From Arthrobacter sp. HY1533 (GTDB taxonomy: Bacteria; Actinomycetota; Actinomycetes; Actinomycetales; Micrococcaceae): a DNA stretch of 64,000 bases. Shown here in pieces: positions 24,480-32,618 of this stretch. The position numbers and the translations under genes were made by a program. Each line of letters begins with the position of its first letter. Within the stretch, counting starts at the first letter, position 1. Under the pieces are notes generated by a model. That model searched no databases. It had not been told where the DNA came from and worked only from the letters and a program-made list of their open reading frames with translations. The stretch is from assembly GCF_027568515.1 (NCBI RefSeq), contig NZ_JANKZF010000007.1:1-64000 (forward strand), written 5' to 3'.

Positions 24480-25568
24480 ATGTTCAAATCTCGACTCACC
24501 CGCACGGGTGCGATCCTTGCGGCCTCCGCCATCGTCGCAACCGTCGCCGGCTGCTCGGCAACCGCCCCCGACGCCGGCGCAGGCGCCGACGATGCGGCCG
24601 GCACCACGATCGTCGTGAGCACCTTCCCCTTCGGCGTTGAAGAGATGAAGAAGGCCATCGTCGAGCCGTTCGAGAAGTCCACCGGAATCAAGGTTGAGAT
24701 CGACACGGGCAGCAACAGCGAGCGTCTGTCCAAGCTGGAACTCAATGGCAAGAACTCGGACATTGACGTCATGCTGATCTCCGACTTCTACGCCGCACTG
24801 GGCCAGGAAAAGGGTGTGTTCCAGCAGCTGGACGCCAATGCCGTCCCGAACCTCGCCACGATCCCCGACTTCGCCAAGGACCCGCAGTTCATGGGCCCGG
24901 CCTACAGCTTCCAGCTCAACGGAACCTTGTTCAACACCGAAAAGCTCACCGCCGCCAAGGCTGCCGACTGGGCACTCTACGGCGACAAGGCCAATGCCGG
25001 CCGCACGGCCCTGCCGGACATTTCCGTGACCGCCGGACAGCTCACCGTCTCGGCTGTTGGCGAGAGCTACGGCTCCGGGCCCTACGATGTTGACGCAGCC
25101 TTCAAGACCATGGCCGGCTGGGCCCCCAACACGCTGCAGTTCTACAAGTCCTCCACCGAGGTGACGAACCTGCTGCTGCAGGGAGAGATCGTGGCAGCAC
25201 CGACCCTCAGCGGCTTCGCCACCAGTCTGGTCGCCGCCGGTGAGCCGATCGCCTGGACCGCACCCAGCAAGGGCCGCTACATGGCCACCAACCGGGCCAT
25301 GGTTCCCGCCGGCGCACCCAACCTGCCCGGCGCGCAGAAGTTCATCGACTACCTGCTCTCGGTTGAGGCCCAGACCGCTTCCGCTGACGTGGTGGGTGAC
25401 CTTCCGGTGAACCCGGGCGCAACCGTTCCCAAGCAGCTCACCGACATCGTGGGTCCGGCAGCAAAGGATCCCGTGGCGGCCGGCTACAAGACGCTGGACA
25501 TGAAGACCATCGTTGCGAACCGCGATGACTGGACCAAGCGCTTTGCCCGCGAGGTCACGGCCCGCTAG
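24480..25568 (+). CDS. ABC transporter substrate-binding lipoprotein (PotD/SBP family)
   Basis: A 362-aa extracellular binding protein. Residues 1-24 form a lipoprotein signal with lipobox VAGC. The mature part begins TTIVVSTFPFGVEEMKKAI, the first beta-alpha unit of a type 2 periplasmic binding protein, and carries a typical C-terminal SADVVGDLPVNPG segment. Unlike the other two importers in this window, the SBP gene comes after the membrane parts and directly precedes an enzyme gene (11-bp gap), so transport and deamination of the same compound are likely linked. Confidence 0.9.
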   Translation: MFKSRLTRTGAILAASAIVATVAGCSATAPDAGAGADDAAGTTIVVSTFPFGVEEMKKAIVEPFEKSTGIKVEIDTGSNSERLSKLELNGKNSDIDVMLISDFYAALGQEKGVFQQLDANAVPNLATIPDFAKDPQFMGPAYSFQLNGTLFNTEKLTAAKAADWALYGDKANAGRTALPDISVTAGQLTVSAVGESYGSGPYDVDAAFKTMAGWAPNTLQFYKSSTEVTNLLLQGEIVAAPTLSGFATSLVAAGEPIAWTAPSKGRYMATNRAMVPAGAPNLPGAQKFIDYLLSVEAQTASADVVGDLPVNPGATVPKQLTDIVGPAAKDPVAAGYKTLDMKTIVANRDDWTKRFAREVTAR

Positions 25569-25579
25569 GGCTGCCTGCC

Positions 25580-26698
25580 ATGACGATAAACACCAATAGT
25601 CAGTTGAATTCTTACCTGGCACGCATCCCGAAGACAGATCTCCACTGCCACCTCATCGGCACGGTCCGGGCATCGACATTTGCCGAACTTGCCGTGCGGG
25701 AAAACCTGCCGCTGCCGGATGACGCCAAGCGCATCTTTGCCGACATCAACTCCCTGCCGCCGGACCCGGCGCTCTACCTGAACACCCGGGTCCCCGTCCC
25801 TCAGGGCCGCAGTGCGGACGAGCCCGAGGTGTCGTACTCGCTGTTCCAGGCCTCCAAATGGGTTGTCGAGTGCCTGCGCAGTGCCGATGACCTCACCCGC
25901 ATCACCTATGAGGCCTTCGAAAGCGCACATTTGACCAGCTCCACGCGCCACCTCGAGCTGTTCTTCGATGCGGTTTCCCCGCAGACAGCCCACCTAGGCT
26001 ACCGGGGCGTGACCGAGGCATATGCCGACGGAATTCGCATGGCCGAGCGGGACTTCGGAATGACCGGCCGGATGATTGCGGGCATCGACCGCAGCCAGAG
26101 CGGTGAGCATGCACTCTCCCTGGTGCGCCAGATGGTGGACAACCCCAACGACTACGTTGTGGGAATCGGCCTGGACAACCTGGAAACTGCGGGCCCGCCC
26201 GAGCGTTTCGAGGCGGCCTACAAGCTGGCCGGTGCGGCCGGGTTGAAGCGGACGGCGCATTCCTCCGAACACGCGCCCGTCGCCGTCAACACGACCACTT
26301 GCCTGGACGTGCTGGGCTGCGACCGGATCGACCACGGCTACTTTGTGCTTGAAGACGACGCCGTGGTGGAACGGTGCCGCGAGGAGCAGGTGGCATTCAC
26401 GGGTGTCTTCACCACGTCCCGGCGCTCGTGGCGGCCGTGGCGCCGTGACTCGATCAAGGCCATGCTCGATGCTGGCCTGAACGTCATCCTCGCCTCCGAC
26501 GATCCCGGGATGTTCCCGACGACGCTCGCCAACGAGTACCAGATCGCTTCGGACCAGCTCGGCCTTGGCCGGGAGAAGCTGCGTGCCATGTCAATGGCCG
26601 GCATTGAAGCCTCATGGGTTTCCGAGGAAGAGAAGGCCGCGATGCGGGCCCGTTTCACGGCCGAATTCGACGCCCTTGAGCGGGAGTTCTTCGCATAA
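25580..26698 (+). CDS. Adenosine deaminase-superfamily hydrolase
   Basis: A 372-aa TIM-barrel amidohydrolase. Zinc ligands HCH (DLHCHLIGTV), the acid Glu and His in KRTAHSSEHAP (canonical HAGE changed to HSSE), RIDHGYF and ASDDPGMF (canonical TDDP changed to SDDP) are all present, so it should be catalytic. ADA-family members deaminate adenosine, adenine, aminodeoxyfutalosine or cytokinin-like adenines. The LIGTV in place of the usual DGSL after HCH suggests a substrate other than adenosine. It is the last gene of the Pot-type ABC operon and is followed by a strong hairpin. Confidence 0.85.
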   Translation: MTINTNSQLNSYLARIPKTDLHCHLIGTVRASTFAELAVRENLPLPDDAKRIFADINSLPPDPALYLNTRVPVPQGRSADEPEVSYSLFQASKWVVECLRSADDLTRITYEAFESAHLTSSTRHLELFFDAVSPQTAHLGYRGVTEAYADGIRMAERDFGMTGRMIAGIDRSQSGEHALSLVRQMVDNPNDYVVGIGLDNLETAGPPERFEAAYKLAGAAGLKRTAHSSEHAPVAVNTTTCLDVLGCDRIDHGYFVLEDDAVVERCREEQVAFTGVFTTSRRSWRPWRRDSIKAMLDAGLNVILASDDPGMFPTTLANEYQIASDQLGLGREKLRAMSMAGIEASWVSEEEKAAMRARFTAEFDALEREFFA

Positions 26699-26741
26699 CC
26701 GGCACGGCTGCCACCCAGGCGGCATTGCGGATTGAACAGAA

Positions 26742-26782
26742 GAAGGCGGGTTGCCGGCCAATGTGGCCGGGAACCCGCCTTC
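26742..26782. terminator. Bidirectional terminator hairpin
   Basis: An 18-bp stem with one mismatch (26742-26759 with 26765-26782) and loop AATGT separates the convergent deaminase and small-protein genes. GC content of the stem is high; there is no long T-run. Confidence 0.75.
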
Positions 26783-26797
26783 CTGTGCTTGCCGGGG

Positions 26798-26986
26798 CTA
26801 CTTGCCTTCGTTGCCGATGGCGCCGTCGATGGTGTCGCGGACCCCGTCGATCTGGCCTTCAAACTTGCCGCCGGTGACATCGTTGGCCAGGCCCGAGGCC
26901 TTGTCCAGGACGGTGTCGCTGATCTGCTCGCCCTGCTCGGAACCCAAGAGGTCCTTGGCCTTGTTGATGATGTCGTCAATTCCCAT
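26798..26986 (-). CDS. MT0933/Rv0909-like small acidic protein
   Basis: A 62-aa acidic protein with the family core DKASGLANDVTGGKFEGQID (residues 26-45), known from Rv0909/MT0933-like proteins labelled antitoxins. GGAGG lies 8 bases before ATG 26986; the longer frame upstream is not used. No toxin-like partner gene is adjacent, so a toxin-antitoxin role is not supported here. CsbD-like stress proteins have a similar look. Function unknown. Confidence 0.75.
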   Translation of the reverse strand: MGIDDIINKAKDLLGSEQGEQISDTVLDKASGLANDVTGGKFEGQIDGVRDTIDGAIGNEGK

Positions 26987-27155
26987 AGCAATATCCTCCG
27001 CAAACGTTGAATGTCTCCCCCCAATGAAGGTGACATTTTGATTCTGCACCAGCGGGCCCAATGGCGTCCAGAACGTTGCTCGTGTTTCGGCCTCCATTTT
27101 GCGCAATGCCCAAGTTCTAGCCAAGTGGCCAGTGGGTACTTGCCCCGCCGGAACG

Positions 27156-27782
27156 TCAGCGCATGCCCTCGCGGCGGATTGCCGTGGCAATGGCTGCAGC
27201 CCTGGTTTCCACTCCGAGCTTGGCGTAAATGTGGGCCAAATGGGTCTTGACGGTTGCCTCGGAAATGAACAGGCGCTGGCTCAGCTCCTTGTTGCTCAGG
27301 CCCTCGATCAGCAGGCTCAGCAGCTCGGCCTCCCGCGGCGTCAGCACCTCCCCGGGGTTGCGCAGCTGCTGGAACAGCCGCGATGCCACGGGCGGGCTCA
27401 TGACGCTTTTCCCCTGGACGGCACCCCGGACAGCCGAGAAGATCTCCTCCGGCGCCGCATCCTTGAGCAGGTACCCCATGGCCCCGGCGTCCACCGAGCG
27501 CACAATGTCGGCATCGGAGTCGTAGGTGGTGAACACCAGCACAGCCTGCCGGCCGTTGATCCGCCGCACGGCCTTGATGGCCTCAATGCCGTCCATCCCG
27601 TCACCCATGGCCAGGTCCATCATGACCACCGCCGGACGGTGCACCTGAAAAGCCTCCAGTGCAGCCTCTCCGGAGGCCGCCTCCGCGACAACCTCGATGT
27701 CCGGCTGGGTGCCCAGGAGTGCCTTGAGCCCGCTGCGCACCACCAGGTGGTCGTCCACCAAAAGCACTGAAATCTTAGTCAT
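27156..27782 (-). CDS. NarL/LuxR-family response regulator (SenR-like)
   Basis: A 208-aa two-component response regulator. The receiver domain has acidic pocket DD at 10-11, phosphoacceptor Asp56 (VMMDLAMGDG) and Lys in LLKDAAPEE. The LuxR helix-turn-helix covers about residues 140-205 (LTPREAELLSLLIEGLSNKE). ATG 27782 lies inside the end of the kinase gene (8-bp overlap), so the pair is co-translated. Together with the kinase and the divergent secreted HbpS-like gene it resembles the Streptomyces SenS/SenR/HbpS redox-haem sensing system. Confidence 0.9.
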   Translation of the reverse strand: MTKISVLLVDDHLVVRSGLKALLGTQPDIEVVAEAASGEAALEAFQVHRPAVVMMDLAMGDGMDGIEAIKAVRRINGRQAVLVFTTYDSDADIVRSVDAGAMGYLLKDAAPEEIFSAVRGAVQGKSVMSPPVASRLFQQLRNPGEVLTPREAELLSLLIEGLSNKELSQRLFISEATVKTHLAHIYAKLGVETRAAAIATAIRREGMR

Positions 27783-28953
27783 TTTCGAATTCCCCCGTCG
27801 GAAGTTGGGCCGCAACAATGGTCCCCTCGCCGGGTGTGCTCTCCACCGAGAAGACCCCGCCCAGCTGTTCCACCCGCGCCCTCATGGCACGCAGACCGTA
27901 GCCCCCGGATTCCGACGGCGGGGCCGTGCGCCCCAGCTCGAAGCCGGCGCCGTCGTCGTAAATGTCCAGGGTGACGGCGCCGGGCAGGAAGCCAAGGGTG
28001 ATGGTTGCCTGTGCGGGCCCGGCATGGAGCTTGATGTTTGCGCAGGCGCTCTGGACCATGCGGACCAGGGCATGCCGCACATCGGCGGCAACGGGCTGCT
28101 CGTCGCCTGTTTCCTGCACATGGACTTCGGGCACGTAGATCGAGGCGGCCTGCCGCAGCGCCTCGGCGAGCGGCACGCCGTCGGGCACGGGGGTGGCCAG
28201 GTCATGCACCAGGCTCCGGGTGTCGGCAAGGTTCTGCCGCAGCATGCTGCCGGCCCTGGCCACGTCTTCCTTGGCCTGGGGGCCGGGCCAGGACCGGCTC
28301 GCCGCCTCCAGCAGGAGCACGCTGCTGGCCAGCCCCTGGGTCACGGTGTCGTGGATTTCCCGGGACACCCGCTCACGCTCGGCCACGGTGCCGGCGCGGC
28401 GCTCGCTGGCGGCCAGCTGCGCCTGGGCCGCGGAAACCTCTGCATGCAGCCGGCGTTGTTCCCGGGCACCGTGTTCAATGCTGTCGAAGATCAAGGCCAG
28501 CATGGCGCCCAGCGCCAGGGGGCCCAGCAGCATGGCGACGTCGGTGCCTCCGCTGAGCCGGAACAGCCCGATGGAGGTGGCAACGGCCATGGCCCCTGTG
28601 GCAACATGCGCCACGGGACCCGACAGCGCCGTCCGGCACAGAAAGAACAGGGCGAAGGAGCCCCACGCAAAACTCGGTGCCAGCAGCACCAGCGCCGACC
28701 ACAGCCCCACCAGGGCGAACACCCACAGGGTGCGCGGCCGGCGTCGCCGGGCCAACACCGCAATGACGGCGTAAATGGCGCACACGGCCACACCAAGGGC
28801 CAGGACCCAGAGGTTTTCCGCCGGCCTGTGCCGCATGGTGTACCTGACGGCCGACGCCACCATGAGCAGGGCAAAACCAATATGCACGACGGCGTCGATC
28901 CTCCCGGCAAGGCTTGCGGGTGCCGGCGCCTGGGCCTGGTGTGTTGCGCTCAT
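27775..28953 (-). CDS. NarL-type sensor histidine kinase (SenS-like)
   Basis: A 392-aa membrane sensor kinase. About six transmembrane helices occupy residues 20-155. Then comes a coiled linker, the HisKA_3 dimerisation motif with phospho-His201 (REIHDTVTQGL) and a HATPase_c domain (GYGLRAMRARVEQLGG as G-box region). ATG 28953 was chosen because the membrane domain begins soon after and GGAAAGGG precedes it. Short extracellular loops suggest sensing in or near the membrane, possibly with the divergent secreted haem-binding protein as partner (known for SenS/HbpS, inferred here). Confidence 0.9.
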   Translation of the reverse strand: MSATHQAQAPAPASLAGRIDAVVHIGFALLMVASAVRYTMRHRPAENLWVLALGVAVCAIYAVIAVLARRRRPRTLWVFALVGLWSALVLLAPSFAWGSFALFFLCRTALSGPVAHVATGAMAVATSIGLFRLSGGTDVAMLLGPLALGAMLALIFDSIEHGAREQRRLHAEVSAAQAQLAASERRAGTVAERERVSREIHDTVTQGLASSVLLLEAASRSWPGPQAKEDVARAGSMLRQNLADTRSLVHDLATPVPDGVPLAEALRQAASIYVPEVHVQETGDEQPVAADVRHALVRMVQSACANIKLHAGPAQATITLGFLPGAVTLDIYDDGAGFELGRTAPPSESGGYGLRAMRARVEQLGGVFSVESTPGEGTIVAAQLPTGEFEND

Positions 28954-29162
28954 GGTCCCTTTCCGGGGCAGTTTGGTGCGTTCCCTCCATGCTAGGGCCT
29001 GCGCCATTGCCGGGGCCTCAGCCATTTGGCTGACACCGCCAGCCCCAGGGATGAGCACGCCCTCGACAAAGGCCCGATGCCCCCGGCCGCGGACCCCGGC
29101 ACGATGGATTCATGGCCGCAGCACAGGCTGCCGGCCGCCTGCCAACCCACCAAGGAGCCACC

Positions 29163-29720
29163 GTGAAGAAGTCCAAGACCGTCCTGTCCATTGCCGCCGC
29201 TGCGGCGTTGCTGCTCACGGCCGGCGGCACGCTGGCAGCCAACGCCGTGGTGCCTTCCGCGGCACCGGCCGCGCAGCCCGCGGCAGAGGTCCAGGTGTCA
29301 GCCGCCAACGCTGTGGCCCAGAACCGCGTTTCGGTGGGGGCTTCGGCCAAGGCGGTCGGGGCCGCGCTGGCCAAGTGCCAGGCGGACAAGCTGCCGTTCG
29401 TGACGGTGGCGCTCGTGGACCGCTTCGGCACCGTCCAGGCCATCCTGCGCGGCGACAACGCCGCCGAGCACACCATCGAGGCCGCCAAGCAGAAGGCGTA
29501 CACGGCCGCCGCGTTCGGCGCCCCCACCAGCGAGCTGGCCAAGCGCATCAAGGGCAACGGCCCCAGCATCGCCGACCTGCCCGGCACCCTCTTCCTCCCC
29601 GGCGGCGTGCCGCTGAAGGTCAACGGCGTCTCCGTGGCCGGCATCGGTGTGGGCGGCGCCCCCGACGGCATGCTGGATGAGGCCTGCGCCGCTGCCGGCG
29701 CCGCGGCCCTGGCCAACTAG
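29163..29720 (+). CDS. Secreted GlcG/HbpS-family haem-binding protein
   Basis: A 185-aa exported protein. Start GTG 29163 follows AAGGAG; residues 1-29 form a Sec signal (KKSK, hydrophobic core, cleavage near TLAANA). The GlcG/HbpS domain covers about residues 50-180: VTVALVDRFGTVQAILRGDNA, AKQKAYTAAAFGAPTSELAK and the C-terminal GVGGAPDGMLDEACA strand. HbpS of Streptomyces binds haem and controls the SenS/SenR pair; here an equivalent two-component pair is divergently encoded 209 bp away. A GlcG-like role in glycolate metabolism is less likely because the protein is secreted. Confidence 0.87.
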   Translation: MKKSKTVLSIAAAAALLLTAGGTLAANAVVPSAAPAAQPAAEVQVSAANAVAQNRVSVGASAKAVGAALAKCQADKLPFVTVALVDRFGTVQAILRGDNAAEHTIEAAKQKAYTAAAFGAPTSELAKRIKGNGPSIADLPGTLFLPGGVPLKVNGVSVAGIGVGGAPDGMLDEACAAAGAAALAN

Positions 29721-29729
29721 GCTAGCCCC

Positions 29730-30434
29730 ATGGTGACCACCAAACCCAGGGGCGGCCGCGCGGCACTACTGGCCGCGGCCGCCCTGCTGGCCCTGTCCGG
29801 TTGCTCAGCGGTTGGCGGGACGACGGCGGGACCTTCCGTGCCGCCGTCGTCCGCGGCCACGAGCCAGGCGCCGGCAACCAGTCCCAGTGCAACACCCACC
29901 CCGCCGCCAACCACGCGGCCGGCACTCTCCCAGGAGGAACAAATGGACCTGGACCAGCAACTGGTTCTCGCCGCAAAGGCCAACGATTTGGCCCGCGTCA
30001 CGGACCTCATCGAGGCAGGCGGAAACGTCAACGCGAAGGACTCCATCCAGGACTCGGCCTTCCTGTACGCGGGTGCCGAGGGCTTCAACGAGATCCTGGA
30101 ACTCACGATCGCCAAGGGGGCCGACGTTTCGAGCACCAACCGCTACGGCGGGACGGCGCTCATTCCCGCCAGCGAGCACGGGCACGTTGACACGGTGCGG
30201 ATCCTGATCGCCGCGGGTGTCCCGGTCAACCACGTCAACAACCTGGGCTGGACGGCCATGCAGGAGGCCGTGCTGCTCAACAACGGCGGGCCCAGGCAGC
30301 AGGACGTGGTCCGGCAGCTGCTGGATGCCGGCGCCGACCCGGACATCCGGGACCCGCAGGGGCGCACGGTCCTGGAGAACGCCCGCATGCTCGGCTTCGG
30401 CGAAATCGCGGCAATCATCGAGCAGCACGGCTAA
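29730..30434 (+). CDS. Ankyrin-repeat lipoprotein
   Basis: A 234-aa lipoprotein with lipobox ALSGC near residue 25, a Ser/Thr/Pro-rich linker (about 28-70) and four to five ankyrin repeats from about residue 80 (LVLAAKANDLARVTDLIEAG, GGTALIPASEHGHVDTVRIL, NLGWTAMQEAVLLNNGG). Ankyrin repeats mediate protein contacts, here on the outer face of the membrane. It follows the HbpS-like gene after 9 bp on the same strand. In pseudomonads a periplasmic ankyrin protein is needed for full catalase activity, so a link to oxidative stress is possible (inference). Confidence 0.85.
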   Translation: MVTTKPRGGRAALLAAAALLALSGCSAVGGTTAGPSVPPSSAATSQAPATSPSATPTPPPTTRPALSQEEQMDLDQQLVLAAKANDLARVTDLIEAGGNVNAKDSIQDSAFLYAGAEGFNEILELTIAKGADVSSTNRYGGTALIPASEHGHVDTVRILIAAGVPVNHVNNLGWTAMQEAVLLNNGGPRQQDVVRQLLDAGADPDIRDPQGRTVLENARMLGFGEIAAIIEQHG

Positions 30435-30465
30435 TACGGCCCGGCGGCCCGGTGCCGGTGGCAGC

Positions 30466-30831
30466 CTAGGCGGGATCGTCCTGGAAGGCGCGGAGCTCGA
30501 CCTGTCCGGCGCAGGCCCTGGAGGCGGCCTTGGCCCACTCCAGGGCGGCGTCGGGGCCTGCCGCCTCGATGACCCAGAAACCGCCCAGGTACTCCTCAGG
30601 CAGGGTGGCCGGACCATCCGTGACGACGGCGGACTCGCCTGTGTTGTCCACGGTGGTGGCCGTCTGGATGGGCTGCAGGCCGCCGGCAAAAACCCAGGCG
30701 CCTTCGGCGCGGAGCTTGTTGTTGAAGGCCTCCACGGCGTCGATGATGGGCTGGATGACCGCCGGGTCCATGTTTTCCATGGTCGGCGCCTCGGCCGTGT
30801 TGTGGCTTACCGAGATCAGGTACTGCGTCAT
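30466..30831 (-). CDS. YCII-related (DGPF-domain) protein
   Basis: A 121-aa protein of the YciI-like alpha+beta fold: MTQYLISV at the N-terminus, an Asp/Glu-rich middle, DGPATLPEEYLGGFWVIEA and ALEWAKAASRA. In actinobacteria these often accompany an ECF sigma factor; none is adjacent here. Function is unknown, possibly a small dimeric binding or hydrolase-like protein. Confidence 0.82.
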   Translation of the reverse strand: MTQYLISVSHNTAEAPTMENMDPAVIQPIIDAVEAFNNKLRAEGAWVFAGGLQPIQTATTVDNTGESAVVTDGPATLPEEYLGGFWVIEAAGPDAALEWAKAASRACAGQVELRAFQDDPA

Positions 30832-30915
30832 GCTGCGCTCCTGTTTTGCCTGGGTTTGGGTGGCTTGCTGCCACTCTACCGAGGGGCCGGCGGCCGCGGA
30901 TAGGGTGTTGGCGCC

Positions 30916-31413
30916 TCAGCTTCGGGGCTGTGCAAGGTAGGCCCGCAGGCCCTCCTCGCCGCGGCGCATGAGGCCGTCATGGGCGTGCTTGAACACGGGG
31001 CCCGCCACCGGATCGAGAAGCCGCATCCACCGGGGCGTGGGCCGCACCCGCCACTCGATGTCCAGCCGGGTGCTGCCGTCGGCGAGGCTCGACAGGGTGA
31101 CGCGGCCCCGGCCCGCCAGGTCGCCGGTGGCGTCGAAGGCAATCCTGTCCGGGCGCTCGACCAACGTGGGGTGGCAGGCGACTTTCAATGTGTAGCCCAG
31201 CGCCGCCTTGAAGTTCAGGGTGGCCGTGGTGGCCAGCAGCCGTTCCCGTGGATCGGTGCTGGGCGGGGCGGTTTGCGTGTTGGGCTTGCCCCGGGAGCAG
31301 CCGGGCCACCAGAGCTGCCACGACATGGCAGGATCGGCAATGACTTCCCAGACCTCCTCCCTGCTGTTCGGAATGGTCCAGGTGGAGCTGAGGTCATAGA
31401 GCCGGGCTGCCAT
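30916..31413 (-). CDS. SRPBCC (START/polyketide-cyclase-like) family protein
   Basis: A 165-aa helix-grip protein. The N-terminal strand-helix YDLSSTWTIPNSREEVWEVI and the strands VTLSSLADGSTRLDIEWRV with C-terminal helix FKHAHDGLMRRGEEGLRAYL are typical of polyketide cyclase/dehydrase-like SRPBCC proteins, which bind hydrophobic ligands. ATG 31413 was chosen because the fold begins at once; the longer frame upstream runs through another gene's region. Ligand unknown. Confidence 0.82.
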   Translation of the reverse strand: MAARLYDLSSTWTIPNSREEVWEVIADPAMSWQLWWPGCSRGKPNTQTAPPSTDPRERLLATTATLNFKAALGYTLKVACHPTLVERPDRIAFDATGDLAGRGRVTLSSLADGSTRLDIEWRVRPTPRWMRLLDPVAGPVFKHAHDGLMRRGEEGLRAYLAQPRS

Positions 31414-31519
31414 GGGGAAATTCTTGCACAGCGCAGCCGAGCAGGATCCAAGAAGCCCGGACGGCGGCCGGTGCCTAGAGTGGACCTTGTAACCGACCCA
31501 AGGATGTAAGGATCTCGCC

Positions 31520-31933
31520 ATGACCAACACGACGTTCAGCAAAGAGGAAAAGGCCGCCATGCGGGCGGCCGCAGCCGAAGCCAAGGCCGCCAAGGCCGGT
31601 GCCGACATGGAGGCTGCCTGCGCCGCCGCCATTGCCGAGATGACAGGCACCGACAAGGAACTTGCCGAGACCCTTGACCGGCTCGTCCGCGAAAACACCA
31701 CCCTCACGGGCAAGACCTGGTACGGCATGCCTGCCTACGTCAACGCCGCAGGCAAGGTGGTGGTGTTTCTTCAGCCCGCCGGAAAATTCAAGGCCCGCTA
31801 CGCCACGATTGGCTTCCAGGAGGATGCACAGCTGGACGAGGGCAACCTTTGGCCCACCTCCTTTGCCGTCACCAAGCTGGACGCCGCCGAACAGAAGCAG
31901 CTGGCCGCCCTGCTGAAGAAAGCGGTCGGGTAG
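31520..31933 (+). CDS. DUF1801/YdhG-like family protein
   Basis: A 137-aa cytoplasmic protein with an Ala/Lys/Glu-rich helical N-terminus (residues 1-50) and a DUF1801-type domain (TWYGMPAYVNAAGKVVVFLQ, LWPTSFAVTKLDAAEQKQ). Relatives include the Bacillus frataxin-like YdhG and many uncharacterised proteins. The start has the upstream purine run AAGGAT. It stands alone between genes of opposite strand. Confidence 0.8.
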   Translation: MTNTTFSKEEKAAMRAAAAEAKAAKAGADMEAACAAAIAEMTGTDKELAETLDRLVRENTTLTGKTWYGMPAYVNAAGKVVVFLQPAGKFKARYATIGFQEDAQLDEGNLWPTSFAVTKLDAAEQKQLAALLKKAVG

Positions 31934-31990
31934 CGTCTTGATCAGCGTCATGGTGGGCAGCCGCAATGAGCGGCTGGCACCCGCCCTGGT

Positions 31991-32482
31991 CTACACCTCG
32001 GTGGCGTAGCCCGGAGCTGCCGGCATCACTTCCAGCCGCATGTAGACACTGTGCGGGTCCAGCGCGTAGTCCCCAAACGGTGGGCATTCGGTGAAGCCGT
32101 GCCGCAGGTACAGCCGGCGTGCCGGAGCAAAGAAACTGTCGCTGCCGGTCTCCAGCAGCAGCTGCCCGTAGCCGCGTTGGCGGGCCTCTTCGACCACCCG
32201 CGACAGGAGCAGGCCCGCAACACCGCGGCCGCGGGCGGCCGGTGCCGTCCGCATTGACTTGATCTCGCCCTGGCCGGCATTGAGTTCCTTCAAGGCCGCG
32301 CTGCCCAACAGCTCACCGGACTCGCGCGCCGTCCAGAACGTGATGCCCGGCCGCGCCAGCGCCGAATGGTCCAGGGCATGCACGCTCTCGACCGGCGAGG
32401 TGGCGGCCATGTCCAGCAGGTGCTCATCCAGCAGGCGCCGCACATCGTCCCGCAACGGGCTGTCTATTTCTATCGAAACCAT
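31991..32482 (-). CDS. GNAT-family N-acetyltransferase
   Basis: A 163-aa acetyltransferase with the acetyl-CoA pyrophosphate loop RTAPAARGRGVAGLLL (about residues 77-92) and the C-terminal LYLRHGFTECPPFGDY. The substrate amine is not predictable. The N-terminus MVSIEIDSPLRDDVRRLLDEHL resembles the putative acetyltransferases related to YsnE/PaiA. Confidence 0.88.
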   Translation of the reverse strand: MVSIEIDSPLRDDVRRLLDEHLLDMAATSPVESVHALDHSALARPGITFWTARESGELLGSAALKELNAGQGEIKSMRTAPAARGRGVAGLLLSRVVEEARQRGYGQLLLETGSDSFFAPARRLYLRHGFTECPPFGDYALDPHSVYMRLEVMPAAPGYATEV

Positions 32483-32570
32483 GCAATCAATTTAGTTGCT
32501 CAACCACCGGGGGTTTCGACGGGCCCAGCCACCGGGGCCGGGCGCACGAATCCCATCGGGTGTATATTTC

Positions 32571-32597
32571 AAAAAACCGCCCGCCACCCGCGGGCGG
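32571..32597 (-). terminator. Possible leftward terminator hairpin
   Basis: An 8-bp GC stem (32577-32584 with 32590-32597) is followed on the minus strand by six T. It lies between divergent genes, so it may block antisense transcription from the right-hand operon. Just left, near 32497-32540, is a degenerate REP-like stretch. Confidence 0.4.
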
Positions 32598-32618
32598 AAT
32601 TCCGCGAGGGAGCATCCG

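Noticed and set aside
26798-26986. Toxin-antitoxin system
   Set aside because: The small protein resembles MT0933-type putative antitoxins, but no toxin-like gene is adjacent.
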